NCBI RefSeq assembly: GCF_900117415.1
Contig: NZ_FPEI01000006.1
Location: 1,674,001 to 1,738,000, forward strand
Length of the DNA: 64,000 bases
Direction: 5' to 3'
DNA from: Hyphomicrobium sp. CS1BSMeth3
Lineage (GTDB): Bacteria > Pseudomonadota > Alphaproteobacteria > Rhizobiales > Hyphomicrobiaceae
The stretch's first letter is position 1, and each line of letters begins with the position of its first letter. Position numbers and translations under genes: made by a program. Below the pieces are notes generated by a model. The model was not told the DNA's origin. It saw only the letters and a program-made list of their open reading frames with translations, and made no database searches. Below are positions 16,158-26,129 of the stretch, in pieces.

Positions 16158-17741
16158 CTACTTCTTCTTTCCCGGAAGGCCCGGCAGGCCCGTGAAGCGC
16201 GGTCCGCCGCCGCCCAATCCCGGCAATCCGGGAAGACGCGGCACGGGCTTCGTGCCAAGCCCCGGCAATGCCGGCGCCGGACCGCCTGCGCCGAGCTGCT
16301 CGCGCACTTCCTTCGGCAACTGCTCGAGTGCCTTGGGATCGAGGCGCGCAAGCTCGGCCTGCATTTTCTCGACCTCGGCCGCATTGGGCACGGCGCCGCC
16401 GCCGAGCCCGAAGGCACCGGCCATGCGCTGCATCATGCCCTTGTTCTTGCCCATCATCTTCATCATGTCCGCCATCTGGCGGTGCATCTTGAGGAGACGA
16501 TTGATCTCGTCGGGCCGCGTACCGGAGCCGGCCGCGATACGGCGCTTGCGCTTGCCGTCGAGGATCTTCGGATGGCGGCGCTCGTAGGGCGTCATGGAGG
16601 AGATGATCGCGCCCTGGCGCTTGATCATCTTGTCGTCGAAGCTCGAGGCGGCCATCTGCTGCTTGATCTTGCCCATGCCGGGCATCATGCCCATGAGCCC
16701 GCCCATGCCGCCGAGCTTCTGCATCTGCTTCAACTGTTCGGCGAGGTCCTCGAGATCGAACTCACCTTTGCGCATCTTCTGCGCAATGGCCTGAGCCTTC
16801 TCGGCGTCGATCGTCTGCGCGGCCTTCTCGACGAGGCTGATGACATCGCCCATACCGAGAATGCGGCCGGCAATGCGCTGCGGATGGAAATCCTCGAGCG
16901 CATCCCAGCGCTCGCCGACACCGATCAGCTTGATGGGCTTCCCGGTCACCGCGCGCATGGAGAGCGCCGCGCCACCGCGGCCGTCGCCATCGACACGCGT
17001 CAGCACGATGCCGGTGATGCCGACGCGCTCGTTGAAGCTCTTCGCGAGGTTCACCGCATCCTGGCCGGTCAGGCTGTCGGCGACGAGCAGCGTCTCGTGC
17101 GGCTGCGCGATGTCGCGCACGTCCGCCGATTCCTGCATCAGCTCCTCGTCGATGTGGATACGGCCCGCCGTATCGAGCAGCACAACGTCATAGCCGCCGA
17201 GCTTTGCCGCTTCGATGGCGCGCGCGGCAATCTGCTTCGGCGTCTGGCCAGCGATGATCGGCAGCGTCGCCACACCCGTCTGCTCGCCGAGCACACGGAG
17301 CTGCTCCTGTGCTGCGGGCCTCCGCGTATCGAGCGAGGCCATCAGGACCTTCTTCTTGTCGCGGTCCGTGAGGCGCTTGGCGATCTTGGCGCAGGTCGTC
17401 GTCTTGCCCGAGCCCTGCAGGCCGACGAGCATGATCGGCACCGGCGGTGTGGCGGCGAGATCGATCGGCTGGGAGTCGGAGCCCAGCATCTCGACGAGCT
17501 CGTCGTGGACGATCTTGACGACCATCTGGCCGGGCGTGACCGATTTGATCACGTTGGCGCCGACAGCCTTGGCCTTCACCTTGTCCGTGAAGGAGCGCAC
17601 CACATCGAGGGCAACGTCGGCCTCGAGGAGCGCCCGGCGCACCTCGCGCATGGCTTCGCTGACGTCACTCTCGGTCAGCGCACCGCGCCGGGTGAGCCTG
17701 TCGAGGACGCCGGAAAGCCGGTCGGACAGCGATTGGAACAT
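16158..17741 (-). CDS. ffh: Signal recognition particle protein Ffh
   Basis: 527 residues. The N domain is followed by the G domain with GLQGSGKT (Walker A), DTRRPAAQEQL and DTAGR, and then a Met-rich M domain (MGMMPGMGKIKQ, MADMMKMMGKNKGMMQRM). The M domain binds 4.5S RNA and signal peptides to target membrane proteins to FtsY and SecYEG. The protein is longer than the E. coli homologue because of a roughly 45-residue tail rich in Pro-Gly-Leu. It starts the operon that includes rpsP and rimM. The 4.5S RNA gene is not visible here. Confidence 0.97.
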   Translation of the reverse strand: MFQSLSDRLSGVLDRLTRRGALTESDVSEAMREVRRALLEADVALDVVRSFTDKVKAKAVGANVIKSVTPGQMVVKIVHDELVEMLGSDSQPIDLAATPPVPIMLVGLQGSGKTTTCAKIAKRLTDRDKKKVLMASLDTRRPAAQEQLRVLGEQTGVATLPIIAGQTPKQIAARAIEAAKLGGYDVVLLDTAGRIHIDEELMQESADVRDIAQPHETLLVADSLTGQDAVNLAKSFNERVGITGIVLTRVDGDGRGGAALSMRAVTGKPIKLIGVGERWDALEDFHPQRIAGRILGMGDVISLVEKAAQTIDAEKAQAIAQKMRKGEFDLEDLAEQLKQMQKLGGMGGLMGMMPGMGKIKQQMAASSFDDKMIKRQGAIISSMTPYERRHPKILDGKRKRRIAAGSGTRPDEINRLLKMHRQMADMMKMMGKNKGMMQRMAGAFGLGGGAVPNAAEVEKMQAELARLDPKALEQLPKEVREQLGAGGPAPALPGLGTKPVPRLPGLPGLGGGGPRFTGLPGLPGKKK

Positions 17742-17818
17742 GGCCTCTCAGTTCTCTCTCGGGAAAGGCGCCGCCGCTGCAGCCTTCCTCAGATGCTGTG
17801 CGCGCACGCGCTCCGTGC

Positions 17819-18463
17819 TCATGCGCCGGGCACCATCATGGACTTGAAGTCGACCATCACGTGCGCCTGGTAGGCCGGACGCTGCGTGAGCTTCTTGTAC
17901 CAGACCTCGACATTGGCGAGCGGCGGTCGCTCGATGGGCAGGTTGAAGTACCGGTACATCTGCGTCCCGACCGCGATGTCGGCGATCGTGAGCTGGTCTC
18001 CCATAATATAGGGACGCTGCGTGAGCTGGCGATTGAGGATCGCAAGTTTCTCGCCGATGCGCCGCGCCGAGGCCTCGACCAGCTCGTCGTCGCGCTCGGA
18101 AGCCGGCGTACGCACGAGCTGGATGAAGCACGTAGAGATGATGTCGGGATAGAGCGTCGACAGCGCCCAGTCCATCCAGGCATCGGCCTTGGCGAAGGTC
18201 TGCTCGTCGGCGGGCGAGAGCGTGCCGCGGCCATAGCGCTGCGCCAGATGGCGCACGATCGCGTTCGACTCCCAGAGCACGAAACCGTGGTCGTCGATGG
18301 TCGGCACGCGGCGGTTGGGGTTGAGCTGGACGTACTCGGGCGTGTCGAGCTTGCCGAACTCGCCGCCGTAGTCGAAGCGCTGGTGTGCGAGGCCGAGCTC
18401 GCCCACGGCCCACATGACCTTCTGGACATTCACCGACGACTTGCGTCCCCAGACTTTCAGCAT
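17819..18463 (-). CDS. Glutathione S-transferase family protein
   Basis: 214 residues from the ATG at 18463; the longer upstream frame is not conserved-looking. The N-terminal thioredoxin fold starts MLKVWGRKSSVNVQKV, where Ser-Ser is the likely glutathione-activating position. It has RRVPTIDDHGFVLWESNAIVRHLA (cis-Pro, ESxAI glutathione contact). The all-helical C-terminal domain contains GDQLTIADIAVG. It is predicted to conjugate or reduce with glutathione in the cytosol; substrate unknown. It lies 77 bp upstream of ffh on the same strand, with respect to plus-strand coordinates, and is probably its own unit. Confidence 0.88.
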   Translation of the reverse strand: MLKVWGRKSSVNVQKVMWAVGELGLAHQRFDYGGEFGKLDTPEYVQLNPNRRVPTIDDHGFVLWESNAIVRHLAQRYGRGTLSPADEQTFAKADAWMDWALSTLYPDIISTCFIQLVRTPASERDDELVEASARRIGEKLAILNRQLTQRPYIMGDQLTIADIAVGTQMYRYFNLPIERPPLANVEVWYKKLTQRPAYQAHVMVDFKSMMVPGA

Positions 18464-18810
18464 CGCCACACTACCCTTGCCGCTGTGCCAATCCGCACCC
18501 CGCCGACCGCACCCGCGTAGTCCAAACGCAAACGCGCCCGTGAGCGAACCCTCGCTGACGGACGTTGACCGCATCTGCCTCCGCCACCAGTCCCTGGACG
18601 GGGCCGCGGCACGTGCAAACCGGTGGCTCTGGTATCCAGGGCCTGCTTGCGATGGCGCCTTCATGAGGGAAAGGGGGGCAAGTGTCAACCTCGAGGGCGG
18701 CCATAGAATAGGCTTGCCACCCCCGCAAACCCTGTTTGGGCCGTACCCAAACCATCGATCTTCCCTGGCGTCCCCGGCACGATGCCCCCTCCCCGAGGGG
18801 ACGACCGGCC
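18464..18810. other. Intergenic region with no clear gene
   Basis: 347 bp between the start of the GST gene and the end of the DUF900 hydrolase gene. No open frame has family similarity. A weak hairpin (CCCCT, five bases, AGGGG at 18786-18800) just after the hydrolase stop could help terminate it. The promoter of the GST gene should lie here but I could not fix it. Confidence 0.4.
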
Positions 18811-20310
18811 TTACTGCTTGAACCTCCAGTATCCGCCGCCAGGATCCTTGATCTGCTCGATCCCGAAGCGGTTCAATACGGGGACACCACGGATCAGATA
18901 GTAAATGTCTGATATGATCGACCGGTTCTCCGCGTAGTAGCGGTGCCCCCAGAAGGACGTATCCACCGGGCCGGCATCGATCGTGGAGATGCCCTCGGCC
19001 ACGAACGGCGACGGTGAGGTCGTACCCAGCCGCGGGAAGGCACGGCCCGGCCCGCGGCCGATTTTCGACAGATCGAGGGCCTTGTCGCGATCCGACGCGT
19101 ACAAAGTAACGTTCATTCCGGCGGCCTTGATGGCCGGGAAAATGCGGTCCTTGAAGATGTCGCGATCGATATCGGGCGCCGCCAGGATGAGCTGGCGATA
19201 GCGAGCCGAGATCTCGCGCGGCGCATTGGTGGTGAGACCGGCAACAGCGGCCGCAAGTCCTCGCGTTCCCATGCTGTGACCGATGAGGAAGATCTCTTCG
19301 GCTCCGGACCTCTCCGCTATGTCACGCAGAAACTGACGCAGGTTGTCGGTGCTCCACTCGATACTGTCCGCATCCAGTCCGTAGGCGCTCTCGCTCCCAA
19401 CCGACGGCCAGCTATAGATGATGGCCAGGCCAGGGAAATTGAGGTCATACTTCATCTGTGCGGCGCGCCGCGTTGCCTCGTGGAAGTCGTTGGCATAGCC
19501 GTGCACAAACACGAAGGCCTGTCGCTCGCTCAGCCGACCGCTCTCTGCTCGAAGCTGGCCGAAGAAGTCATCGCTCCCCATGCTGGTAATGCTGGCGACG
19601 ACGATGTGCTTGGCGGGGTTCGGCGAGAACTCGAATTTCAACACGCTGGGCGTTTCCAGGCGCCCGACCGCATGAGCTCGTGGAACGGTGACGTCGCTGT
19701 AGCCATAGCTCACGGCCGCGCGCTCGTGACCGTAGTAGGTCCGGGGATCCGAGGACGCCGTGCGGTTGCGATCAGTGCCGAAATAGACGCGGACAGTGGC
19801 TGCGACATCCGAAGTAGGCACAGCAGCGTCGTATCGCCGTGCCCTCCCCCCTCCCCAGATCTGGCTGGGGCCGCGAGTCATGCGATCGTATTCTTCACGC
19901 AAACTGGGAGGCCAAGCCACGGGCACATCGATGGCCTGCGGCTCCTTGGCGGCTTTCTTGGCCAGCTTCTTTTTGGCCGCTTTTCGCGACCCCTGACTTG
20001 CTCCTGGAGCCGACGACTTCGCTTGCGCTTTGCGGCGGTCCGTCTTGCGTGCGTAGCTTTGCCGGCGGTCGCTCGGCAATGTCGCCGAGCGAGATCTGGT
20101 GGCTGGCGGCTGCCGTGTAGCCGCGGGCGCATCCTTCACCGATGTCTCGATCGGCGCGTTCCACCGCTCCCAGGAGCAGCCTGTCAGCGTCACGGCAAAA
20201 AGCATCGCCGCCAAGACCGGCAATATGGAGGATAGGCTTGTCAAAGAAGCGCAACTACGCCGGTCCGACCGCCGGCACGCGAACGTACGCCGAAACGCAC
20301 ACACAGACAT
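18811..20310 (-). CDS. DUF900 alpha/beta hydrolase, predicted lipoprotein
   Basis: About 499 residues from the ATG at 20310; an in-frame start at 20364 is also possible. A hydrophobic N-terminal segment ends in the lipobox LTGC, so the protein is probably lipid-anchored. A basic, Lys/Ala-rich linker follows, then an alpha/beta-hydrolase of the DUF900 family: VYFGTDRNR near the domain start, FVFVHGYANDF (oxyanion region) and GHSMGTRGL (nucleophile Ser). It likely hydrolyses an ester or lipid at the cell envelope; substrate unknown. It is divergent from the alpha-2-macroglobulin gene, with about 400 bp between. Confidence 0.82.
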   Translation of the reverse strand: MSVCAFRRTFACRRSDRRSCASLTSLSSILPVLAAMLFAVTLTGCSWERWNAPIETSVKDAPAATRQPPATRSRSATLPSDRRQSYARKTDRRKAQAKSSAPGASQGSRKAAKKKLAKKAAKEPQAIDVPVAWPPSLREEYDRMTRGPSQIWGGGRARRYDAAVPTSDVAATVRVYFGTDRNRTASSDPRTYYGHERAAVSYGYSDVTVPRAHAVGRLETPSVLKFEFSPNPAKHIVVASITSMGSDDFFGQLRAESGRLSERQAFVFVHGYANDFHEATRRAAQMKYDLNFPGLAIIYSWPSVGSESAYGLDADSIEWSTDNLRQFLRDIAERSGAEEIFLIGHSMGTRGLAAAVAGLTTNAPREISARYRQLILAAPDIDRDIFKDRIFPAIKAAGMNVTLYASDRDKALDLSKIGRGPGRAFPRLGTTSPSPFVAEGISTIDAGPVDTSFWGHRYYAENRSIISDIYYLIRGVPVLNRFGIEQIKDPGGGYWRFKQ

Positions 20311-20714
20311 TGTCCCCGCCCCAGGAGAATGATCAGAAGTATGCAGCGATATTGGCGTGGCCACTGCGGACCGCCAAGTATGCTTGGGCCGCCGGATCGA
20401 AATCGACGATCCAGGGGTGCAATTGCACCACAGCTAGAGCCCCAACGCGCCCTGTCCGCATGGCCGCCGCGGGCATAGCACCACGGCGGAGGGCGATAGC
20501 ACGTCTTCCCAGCAGCCCGCGGCACAAAAAATTAAGCCCAAACTTGCCGGAATTTGCCGGGCCGCTGCCGCCCGCCGACCCTGCTTTCCGCCCCGGTGTG
20601 GATCGATGCTCCGGGTGCCATTAATTGGTCAACGACCGGCGCTGAACTCGGTTCTGCCAGCCCAAGCAGAACCTGTCGGCCGGCCCCATTCCTCGCGCCC
20701 CGGGATTCGCCTCG
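20311..20714. other. Intergenic region with a dispersed 27-base repeat and a possible mini-ORF
   Basis: 404 bp between two divergent genes. On the minus strand 20333-20527 can encode 64 residues starting (TTG) MCRGLLGRRAIAL and ending SGHANIAAYF. I cannot say whether it is translated. The bases at 20498-20524 match 35029-35055 at 25 of 27 positions. The remainder must hold the two divergent promoters, which I could not locate. Confidence 0.45.
20498..20524. repeat. Dispersed 27-base repeat, copy 1
   Basis: The sequence AGCAC[G/C]TCTTCCC, then [A/G]GCAGCCCGCGGCA, occurs here and at 35029-35055, with only the two bracketed positions differing. Both copies begin a minus-strand frame that reads CRGL, then Leu or Pro, then GR. 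Confidence 0.6.
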
Positions 20715-23700
20715 ATGTTCTTCACCCGCCCGATCGCCTTCGTGCTCGGCCTCCTGCTCTTCTTGAGCCTGCCGGCCCTCGCCCAGCAGCCGCAACCGCT
20801 CTTCTCGCACCCCGTCGTCAGCAAGGACGCGGAACGCTACGAGAGCTACCTCAAGGGGGCCTTCAAACCGGGCAAGCAGACAGCGCGCCAGCTTCGTGAG
20901 GCGGGCCTGAAGGTCCTTGCCGACGGGGGCGACGCCCGCGTCGCCGCGCGCCACCTCGCGACAGCAGTCGTGACCGACGCGAAGGATACGGCGGCCTGGA
21001 CAGGCCTTGCCAAGGCGCTCCTCGCCATGACGCCGGACCCGGCGCGCCCTGCCGAGCGCTACTCCATTCCCGTGAACGCCTCAGGCGCCGCCTATCGCGC
21101 ACTGGAGAGCGCGACAAGCGACCAGCAGCGCGCGGAAGCCCTCGCAGCTCTCGGCGAGGCCCTGAAGGCGCGCTCCATGTGGCGCCCGGCCATTGAAGCG
21201 CTCGCCGCGAGCGTGCGCCTCGTCGATACCGACGAGGTCAAAGACATGCTCGAAGCGCTGCGCGCCGAGCACGGCTTCCGCGTCGTCGACTACAAAACCG
21301 AGTCCGACGCCGTCGAGCCACGCCTCTGCATCAATTTCTCCGAGCGCCTGCCGAGCGCGGTCGGCGACCTCCAGAAATTCGTCGCCATTGACGGACGCGA
21401 GCCGCAGAACGTGACGGTCGAGGGCCAGCAGCTCTGCATTGACGGCCTCGAGCACGGCAAGCGCTACGAGGTGCAGCTCCGTGCGGGCCTTCCCTCGACA
21501 GTGGGCGAGAACCTCTCCAAAGCCTCCGAGATCGCCGTCTACGTGCGCGACCGCGCGCCGTCCGTGCGCTTCACGGGCCGCGCCTACGTGCTGCCGAACC
21601 GCGGCCAGCAGGGCATTCCGCTCGTCTCGGTCAATGCCAGCAAGGCCGCGATCGAGATCCTGCGCATCGGCGACCGCGCGCTTGCCGGCGCCACCACGCT
21701 CGACGGATTCCTCAAGCAGGTGCAGACCTACGAGCTCGAAACCATTCGCGACAGGAGCGGCCAGCGCGTGTGGCAGGGTGAGCTCGACATCGCGAGCCGC
21801 CTCAATGAGGACGTGACAACGGCCATCCCCGTCAGCGAAGCCATCCCCGATCTCGCGCCCGGCGTCTATCTGATCATTGCCTCCGCCGTCGATGCCAAGC
21901 GCGGCGAGTACCAGGTGCCCGCGACGCAGTGGTTCATCGTTTCCGATCTCGGCCTGACGGCCCTTTCCGGTGACGACGGCCTGCACGCTTTCGTGCGCGC
22001 GCTCGGCGCAGCCTCACCCGTCGGCGACATCGCGGTACGCCTCGTCGCGCGCAACAACGAGGTGCTGGCGACCGGTCGCACGGACGCGCGCGGCTACGTG
22101 CGCTTCGATGCCGGCCTCATGCGCGGCACGGGTGGCCTTGCTCCCGCGCTCCTCGTCGCCGAAGGCAACAAGGACTACGCCTTCCTCGATCTCGCGACAG
22201 CCGCGTTCGACCTCACCGACCGCGGCGTGAAGGGCCGCGAGCAGCCCGGTCCTCTCGACGGCTATGTCTATGCGGACCGCGGCGTGTATCGCCCCGGCGA
22301 GCCCGTGTACCTCGTCGCCCTGCTGCGCGATCGCACGGGTGCTGCCTCCGATACGCCGGCGACCCTGATCCTCTCGCGGCCCGATGGCGTCGAGCATCGC
22401 CGCATTGTCCTCAATGACGCACAGCTTGGCGGGCGCGCTGCGACGCTCGCGCTTCCCCCGACCGCGATGACGGGAACGTGGCGTGCCCGCCTCCATACAG
22501 ACGTGAAGGGCAAGGCCCTCGCGCAGACTTCCTTCCTAGTCGAGGATTTCGTGCCGGAGCGCCTGTCGCTCACGCTCGAGCCGCAGAGCAAGGCCATTGC
22601 CATCGAGGAGACGGCGTCGATCGCAATCAACGGCCGCTATCTCTATGGCCCGCCGGCCGCCGGCCTCGCCATGGAAGGCGACATCAACGTGCGCCTTGCA
22701 ACGGGCGACCTCCCCGGGCTTCCGGGCTACAAGTTCGGCCTTGCCGGCGAGCAGGTCATGCCCGTGCGCCAGCCGCTCGAAAGCCTGCCGCAGACTGGCG
22801 CCGACGGCCGCGGCCTGATCGGCGTGCGCCTGCCCGCTATCCCCAAGACGGCAAAGCCACTCGAAGCCGAGATCATGGTTCGCCTGCGCGAGCCGAGCGG
22901 CCGCACCATCGAGCGCAGCGTCCGCCTGCCGGTCGACACGCGCGCGGCCCGAGTCGGCATCAAGCCGCTCTTCTCGGGCGGCCAGGTCGGCGAAGGCGAG
23001 ACGGCCCGCTTCGAGAGCGTGCTCGTCGATGCCGAGGGCAAGCCGAAGGCGGGCGCCGCGCTGAAGTGGGAGATCGTGCAGCTCAATCAGCGCTGGCAGT
23101 GGTACAGCCGCGATGGCCAGTGGAACTACGAAGCCATCACGACGACGAAGCGCATCGCAAATGGCACCGCGACCAGCGACGCCACCACGCCCGCGCGCAT
23201 CGAGGCGCCTTCACTCGACTGGGGCCGCTATCGCATCGAGGTGACGAGCGCGGATCCGAAAGCGCCGGGCGTCGCGAGCATCCTCTTCAATGTCGGCTGG
23301 CACGCGAGCGAGGACGCCGAGAGCCCCGAGGTGCTCGACGTCGTGCTCGACAAGCCTACGTACAAAGCAGGCGACACCGCACGTGTCCGCATCAACGCGC
23401 GCGCGGCCGGCAAGGTGCGCCTCGCCGTGCTCTCGAGCGGTCTCCTCACCATGCAGGATGCCGACGTCCCGGCCGGCGGCGGCGAGATCGCCCTGCCCGT
23501 CGACGCCAAATGGATGCCAGGCGCCTACGTCACGGCCATGTTCTATCGCGCCATGGATGAAGGTGCGAAGCGTATGCCGAGCCGCGCCATCGGCGTGCGC
23601 TGGCTCGCACTCGACACGGCGAGCGAGACGCTGAAGCTGACGCTCAACGCGCCGGCCAAGATCAAGCCCGCGAGCACGCTCACGGTGCCGGTCAAGATCG

Positions 23701-25979
23701 AAGGCCTGAAGGCCGGCGAGGCTGCGCGCCTCACGGTTGCGGCCGTCGATATCGGCATTCTGAACCTCACGCGCTTCGAGGCGCCCGCGCCCGAGCGTCA
23801 CTTCCATGCCCAGCGTCGTCTCGGCGTCGAGATCCGCGACTTCTATGGCCGCCTGATCGACGGCATGCGCGCGACGCGCGGCTCGCTGCGCTCGGGTGGT
23901 GACGGCGAAGGTGGTGGCGGCATGTCCATGCGCGGCAGCCCGCCCGTCGAGAAGCCGCTCGCGCTCTTCTCGGGTATCGTCGAGGTGAAGGCCGATGGCA
24001 CGGCGGAGGCGAAATTCGATCTGCCGGACTTCAATGGCACGGTTCGCCTCATGGCCGTCGCCTGGAGCGCCGGCAAGGTTGGCTCGACGGGTTCGGATGT
24101 CCTCGTGCGTGATGCGCTTGCGCTCACAGTCACGGCGCCGCGCTTCCTCAGTCTCGGTGACGAAGCCAGCATCGCCATCGACGTGCACAACATCGAGGGG
24201 CCCGACACCGGCTACCAGCTCACGGCCGAGCAGGAGAATCCGCAGGGTCTTGCGACCTCGCTCGCCCAGCGCAATCCGCGCCTCGCGCCGAACCAGCGCA
24301 GTGCGGAGCGCATCGCCATCAAGCCGGCGAGCCTCGGTCGTCACGTCTATAACGTGCGCGTCAGCGGACCTGACGGCATCGAGGTGCGCCGTCGTGTGGC
24401 GCTGGAAGTCATGCCGCCGGCCAACGACATCCGCCGCACGGTCGTCGCAAACCTTGCAGCCAAGGGCGGGCGCCTGAGCCTCTCGTCGGATCTGCTCGCG
24501 GATCTCATCCCGTCGAGCGCACGCCTTGCGCTCAATGTCGGCCCCTCTGCCGGCATGGACGTGCCGGGCCTCCTCGCCTCGCTCGACCGCTATCCTTACG
24601 GATGCGCCGAACAGACGACGAGCCGCGCGCTGCCGCTGCTCTATGTCAACGATGTCGCGAAGCGCATCGGCCTCGCCGAGGAAAGGCAGCTCAAGGAGCG
24701 CGTGGAGAAAGCCGTCGCGCGCGTTCTCGAAATGCAGGATGCGTCCGGCGCCTTCGGCATCTGGGGACCGGGCGAGCCCGATCTCTGGCTCACGGGCTAC
24801 GTCACGGACTTCCTGACGCGCGCAAAGGAGCTTGGCTATACCGTGCCCGAGCGGCAGCTCACGCAGGCGCTCGACCGGCTCGCCAACTTCATCTCGTATG
24901 CCCAGGACTTCGAGAAGGGCGGAGAGGCGCGCGCCTATGCGCTCTACGTCCTCGCCCGTAATGGCCGCGCGCCCGTCGGGGAGCTGCGCTACTACGCCGA
25001 CACGCGCCTCGAGCGTTTCTCGTCGGCGCTCGCGCAGGCCCAGATCGGTGCAGCACTCGCCATGACCGGCGACAAGCCCCGCGCCGAACGTGCCTTCCGT
25101 GCCGCCCTCGCCCGCATGGGCGATGACGCTGCCGACAACGGCCGCGCCGACTATGGCTCGCGCCTGCGCGATGGTGCGGCCGTGCTGACGCTCGTCTCGG
25201 AGACGCGTACGCTCGTCAGCGAGGCACCGCAGCTCGCCCGCGTCATCGAGCGGGCGCAGGCCACGCGCACGTATACATCGACGCAGGAGCAGGCCTGGAT
25301 GCTGCTCGCGGCTCGCGCACTCAGCGATGCCGCAGCCGGGACGCGCCTCACCGTCAATGGCACGGTCCACAGCGGCGAGCTGACGCGCTCGCTCGCAGCA
25401 TCGGATCTCGGCCAGGGTGGTCTCGCCGTCGTCAACAGCGGCGAGGCGCCGGTCTCCGCCGTCGTCTCGGTCACGGGATCGGCGCTCACGGCCGAGCCCG
25501 CTGTCTCGAAGGGCTTCACGATCTCGCGCAGCTATCACACGCTCGATGGCACACCCATCGCGGCAAATGATGCGCAGATGGCCGTCAAGCAGAACGATCG
25601 CGTCGTGGTGGTCCTGAAGATGGAAGGCCAGCACACGGGCGGCCGCGTGCTGCTCGTCGATCGTCTGCCGGCGGGCTTCGAGATCGAGAACCCGCGTCTC
25701 GTCGACAGCGGCGATACGAAGAGCCTCGCGTGGGTCGGTGCATCCGGCAAGCCCGCGCACACCGAGTTCCGCGATGACCGCTTCGTCGCTGCCTTCAACT
25801 ACTTCGAGGGCGAGGACCGCAGCACCGGAACCAAGCCCGCCGCGACGGTGGCGTACATCGTGCGCGCCGTCACGCCGGGCCGCTACGTGCACCCCGCCGC
25901 TTCAGTCGAGGACATGTACCGGCCCGACCTCCACGCACGCACTGGCGCGGGCACGCTCGAGGTGGCGCCAGCCCAATAA
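20715..25979 (+). CDS. Alpha-2-macroglobulin family protein
   Basis: 1754 residues with a Sec signal peptide (hydrophobic core FVLGLLLFLSLPALA, cleavage before QQP). It is the bacterial alpha-2-macroglobulin plan: TPR-like helices near the N-terminus, a long series of macroglobulin beta-sandwich domains, a Gly-rich bait-like loop (SGGDGEGGGGMSM, about residues 1062-1074), and a thioester domain with YGCAEQT. The thioester Cys is residue 1297 and Gln is residue 1300. Such proteins trap proteases in the periplasm. There is no lipobox at the signal cleavage site, unlike E. coli YfhM, so this one is probably soluble. The usual partner gene for penicillin-binding protein 1C is not adjacent. Confidence 0.93.
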   Translation: MFFTRPIAFVLGLLLFLSLPALAQQPQPLFSHPVVSKDAERYESYLKGAFKPGKQTARQLREAGLKVLADGGDARVAARHLATAVVTDAKDTAAWTGLAKALLAMTPDPARPAERYSIPVNASGAAYRALESATSDQQRAEALAALGEALKARSMWRPAIEALAASVRLVDTDEVKDMLEALRAEHGFRVVDYKTESDAVEPRLCINFSERLPSAVGDLQKFVAIDGREPQNVTVEGQQLCIDGLEHGKRYEVQLRAGLPSTVGENLSKASEIAVYVRDRAPSVRFTGRAYVLPNRGQQGIPLVSVNASKAAIEILRIGDRALAGATTLDGFLKQVQTYELETIRDRSGQRVWQGELDIASRLNEDVTTAIPVSEAIPDLAPGVYLIIASAVDAKRGEYQVPATQWFIVSDLGLTALSGDDGLHAFVRALGAASPVGDIAVRLVARNNEVLATGRTDARGYVRFDAGLMRGTGGLAPALLVAEGNKDYAFLDLATAAFDLTDRGVKGREQPGPLDGYVYADRGVYRPGEPVYLVALLRDRTGAASDTPATLILSRPDGVEHRRIVLNDAQLGGRAATLALPPTAMTGTWRARLHTDVKGKALAQTSFLVEDFVPERLSLTLEPQSKAIAIEETASIAINGRYLYGPPAAGLAMEGDINVRLATGDLPGLPGYKFGLAGEQVMPVRQPLESLPQTGADGRGLIGVRLPAIPKTAKPLEAEIMVRLREPSGRTIERSVRLPVDTRAARVGIKPLFSGGQVGEGETARFESVLVDAEGKPKAGAALKWEIVQLNQRWQWYSRDGQWNYEAITTTKRIANGTATSDATTPARIEAPSLDWGRYRIEVTSADPKAPGVASILFNVGWHASEDAESPEVLDVVLDKPTYKAGDTARVRINARAAGKVRLAVLSSGLLTMQDADVPAGGGEIALPVDAKWMPGAYVTAMFYRAMDEGAKRMPSRAIGVRWLALDTASETLKLTLNAPAKIKPASTLTVPVKIEGLKAGEAARLTVAAVDIGILNLTRFEAPAPERHFHAQRRLGVEIRDFYGRLIDGMRATRGSLRSGGDGEGGGGMSMRGSPPVEKPLALFSGIVEVKADGTAEAKFDLPDFNGTVRLMAVAWSAGKVGSTGSDVLVRDALALTVTAPRFLSLGDEASIAIDVHNIEGPDTGYQLTAEQENPQGLATSLAQRNPRLAPNQRSAERIAIKPASLGRHVYNVRVSGPDGIEVRRRVALEVMPPANDIRRTVVANLAAKGGRLSLSSDLLADLIPSSARLALNVGPSAGMDVPGLLASLDRYPYGCAEQTTSRALPLLYVNDVAKRIGLAEERQLKERVEKAVARVLEMQDASGAFGIWGPGEPDLWLTGYVTDFLTRAKELGYTVPERQLTQALDRLANFISYAQDFEKGGEARAYALYVLARNGRAPVGELRYYADTRLERFSSALAQAQIGAALAMTGDKPRAERAFRAALARMGDDAADNGRADYGSRLRDGAAVLTLVSETRTLVSEAPQLARVIERAQATRTYTSTQEQAWMLLAARALSDAAAGTRLTVNGTVHSGELTRSLAASDLGQGGLAVVNSGEAPVSAVVSVTGSALTAEPAVSKGFTISRSYHTLDGTPIAANDAQMAVKQNDRVVVVLKMEGQHTGGRVLLVDRLPAGFEIENPRLVDSGDTKSLAWVGASGKPAHTEFRDDRFVAAFNYFEGEDRSTGTKPAATVAYIVRAVTPGRYVHPAASVEDMYRPDLHARTGAGTLEVAPAQ

Positions 25980-26129
25980 AGGGAACAGATCATCCGCTCG
26001 CGCGTTTAAGGCAGCGATGAGGATAATCGCGGCAAGGTTAACCTTGCCGGGGTGGGTTACAGTGTGTGTTCCTGCGCCGCACATATGCGCGGCATTGTCC
26101 TCACCGCCAACGTGCGAAGGAGACACCCA

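Noticed and set aside
18464-18810. Possible tRNA or small gene in the GST upstream region
   Set aside because: No T-loop GTTCGA with matching stems and no convincing frame was found.
23211-25892. 893-residue minus-strand open frame antisense to the alpha-2-macroglobulin gene
   Set aside because: It is a shadow produced by GC-rich codons; the plus-strand protein has clear family motifs and this frame has none.
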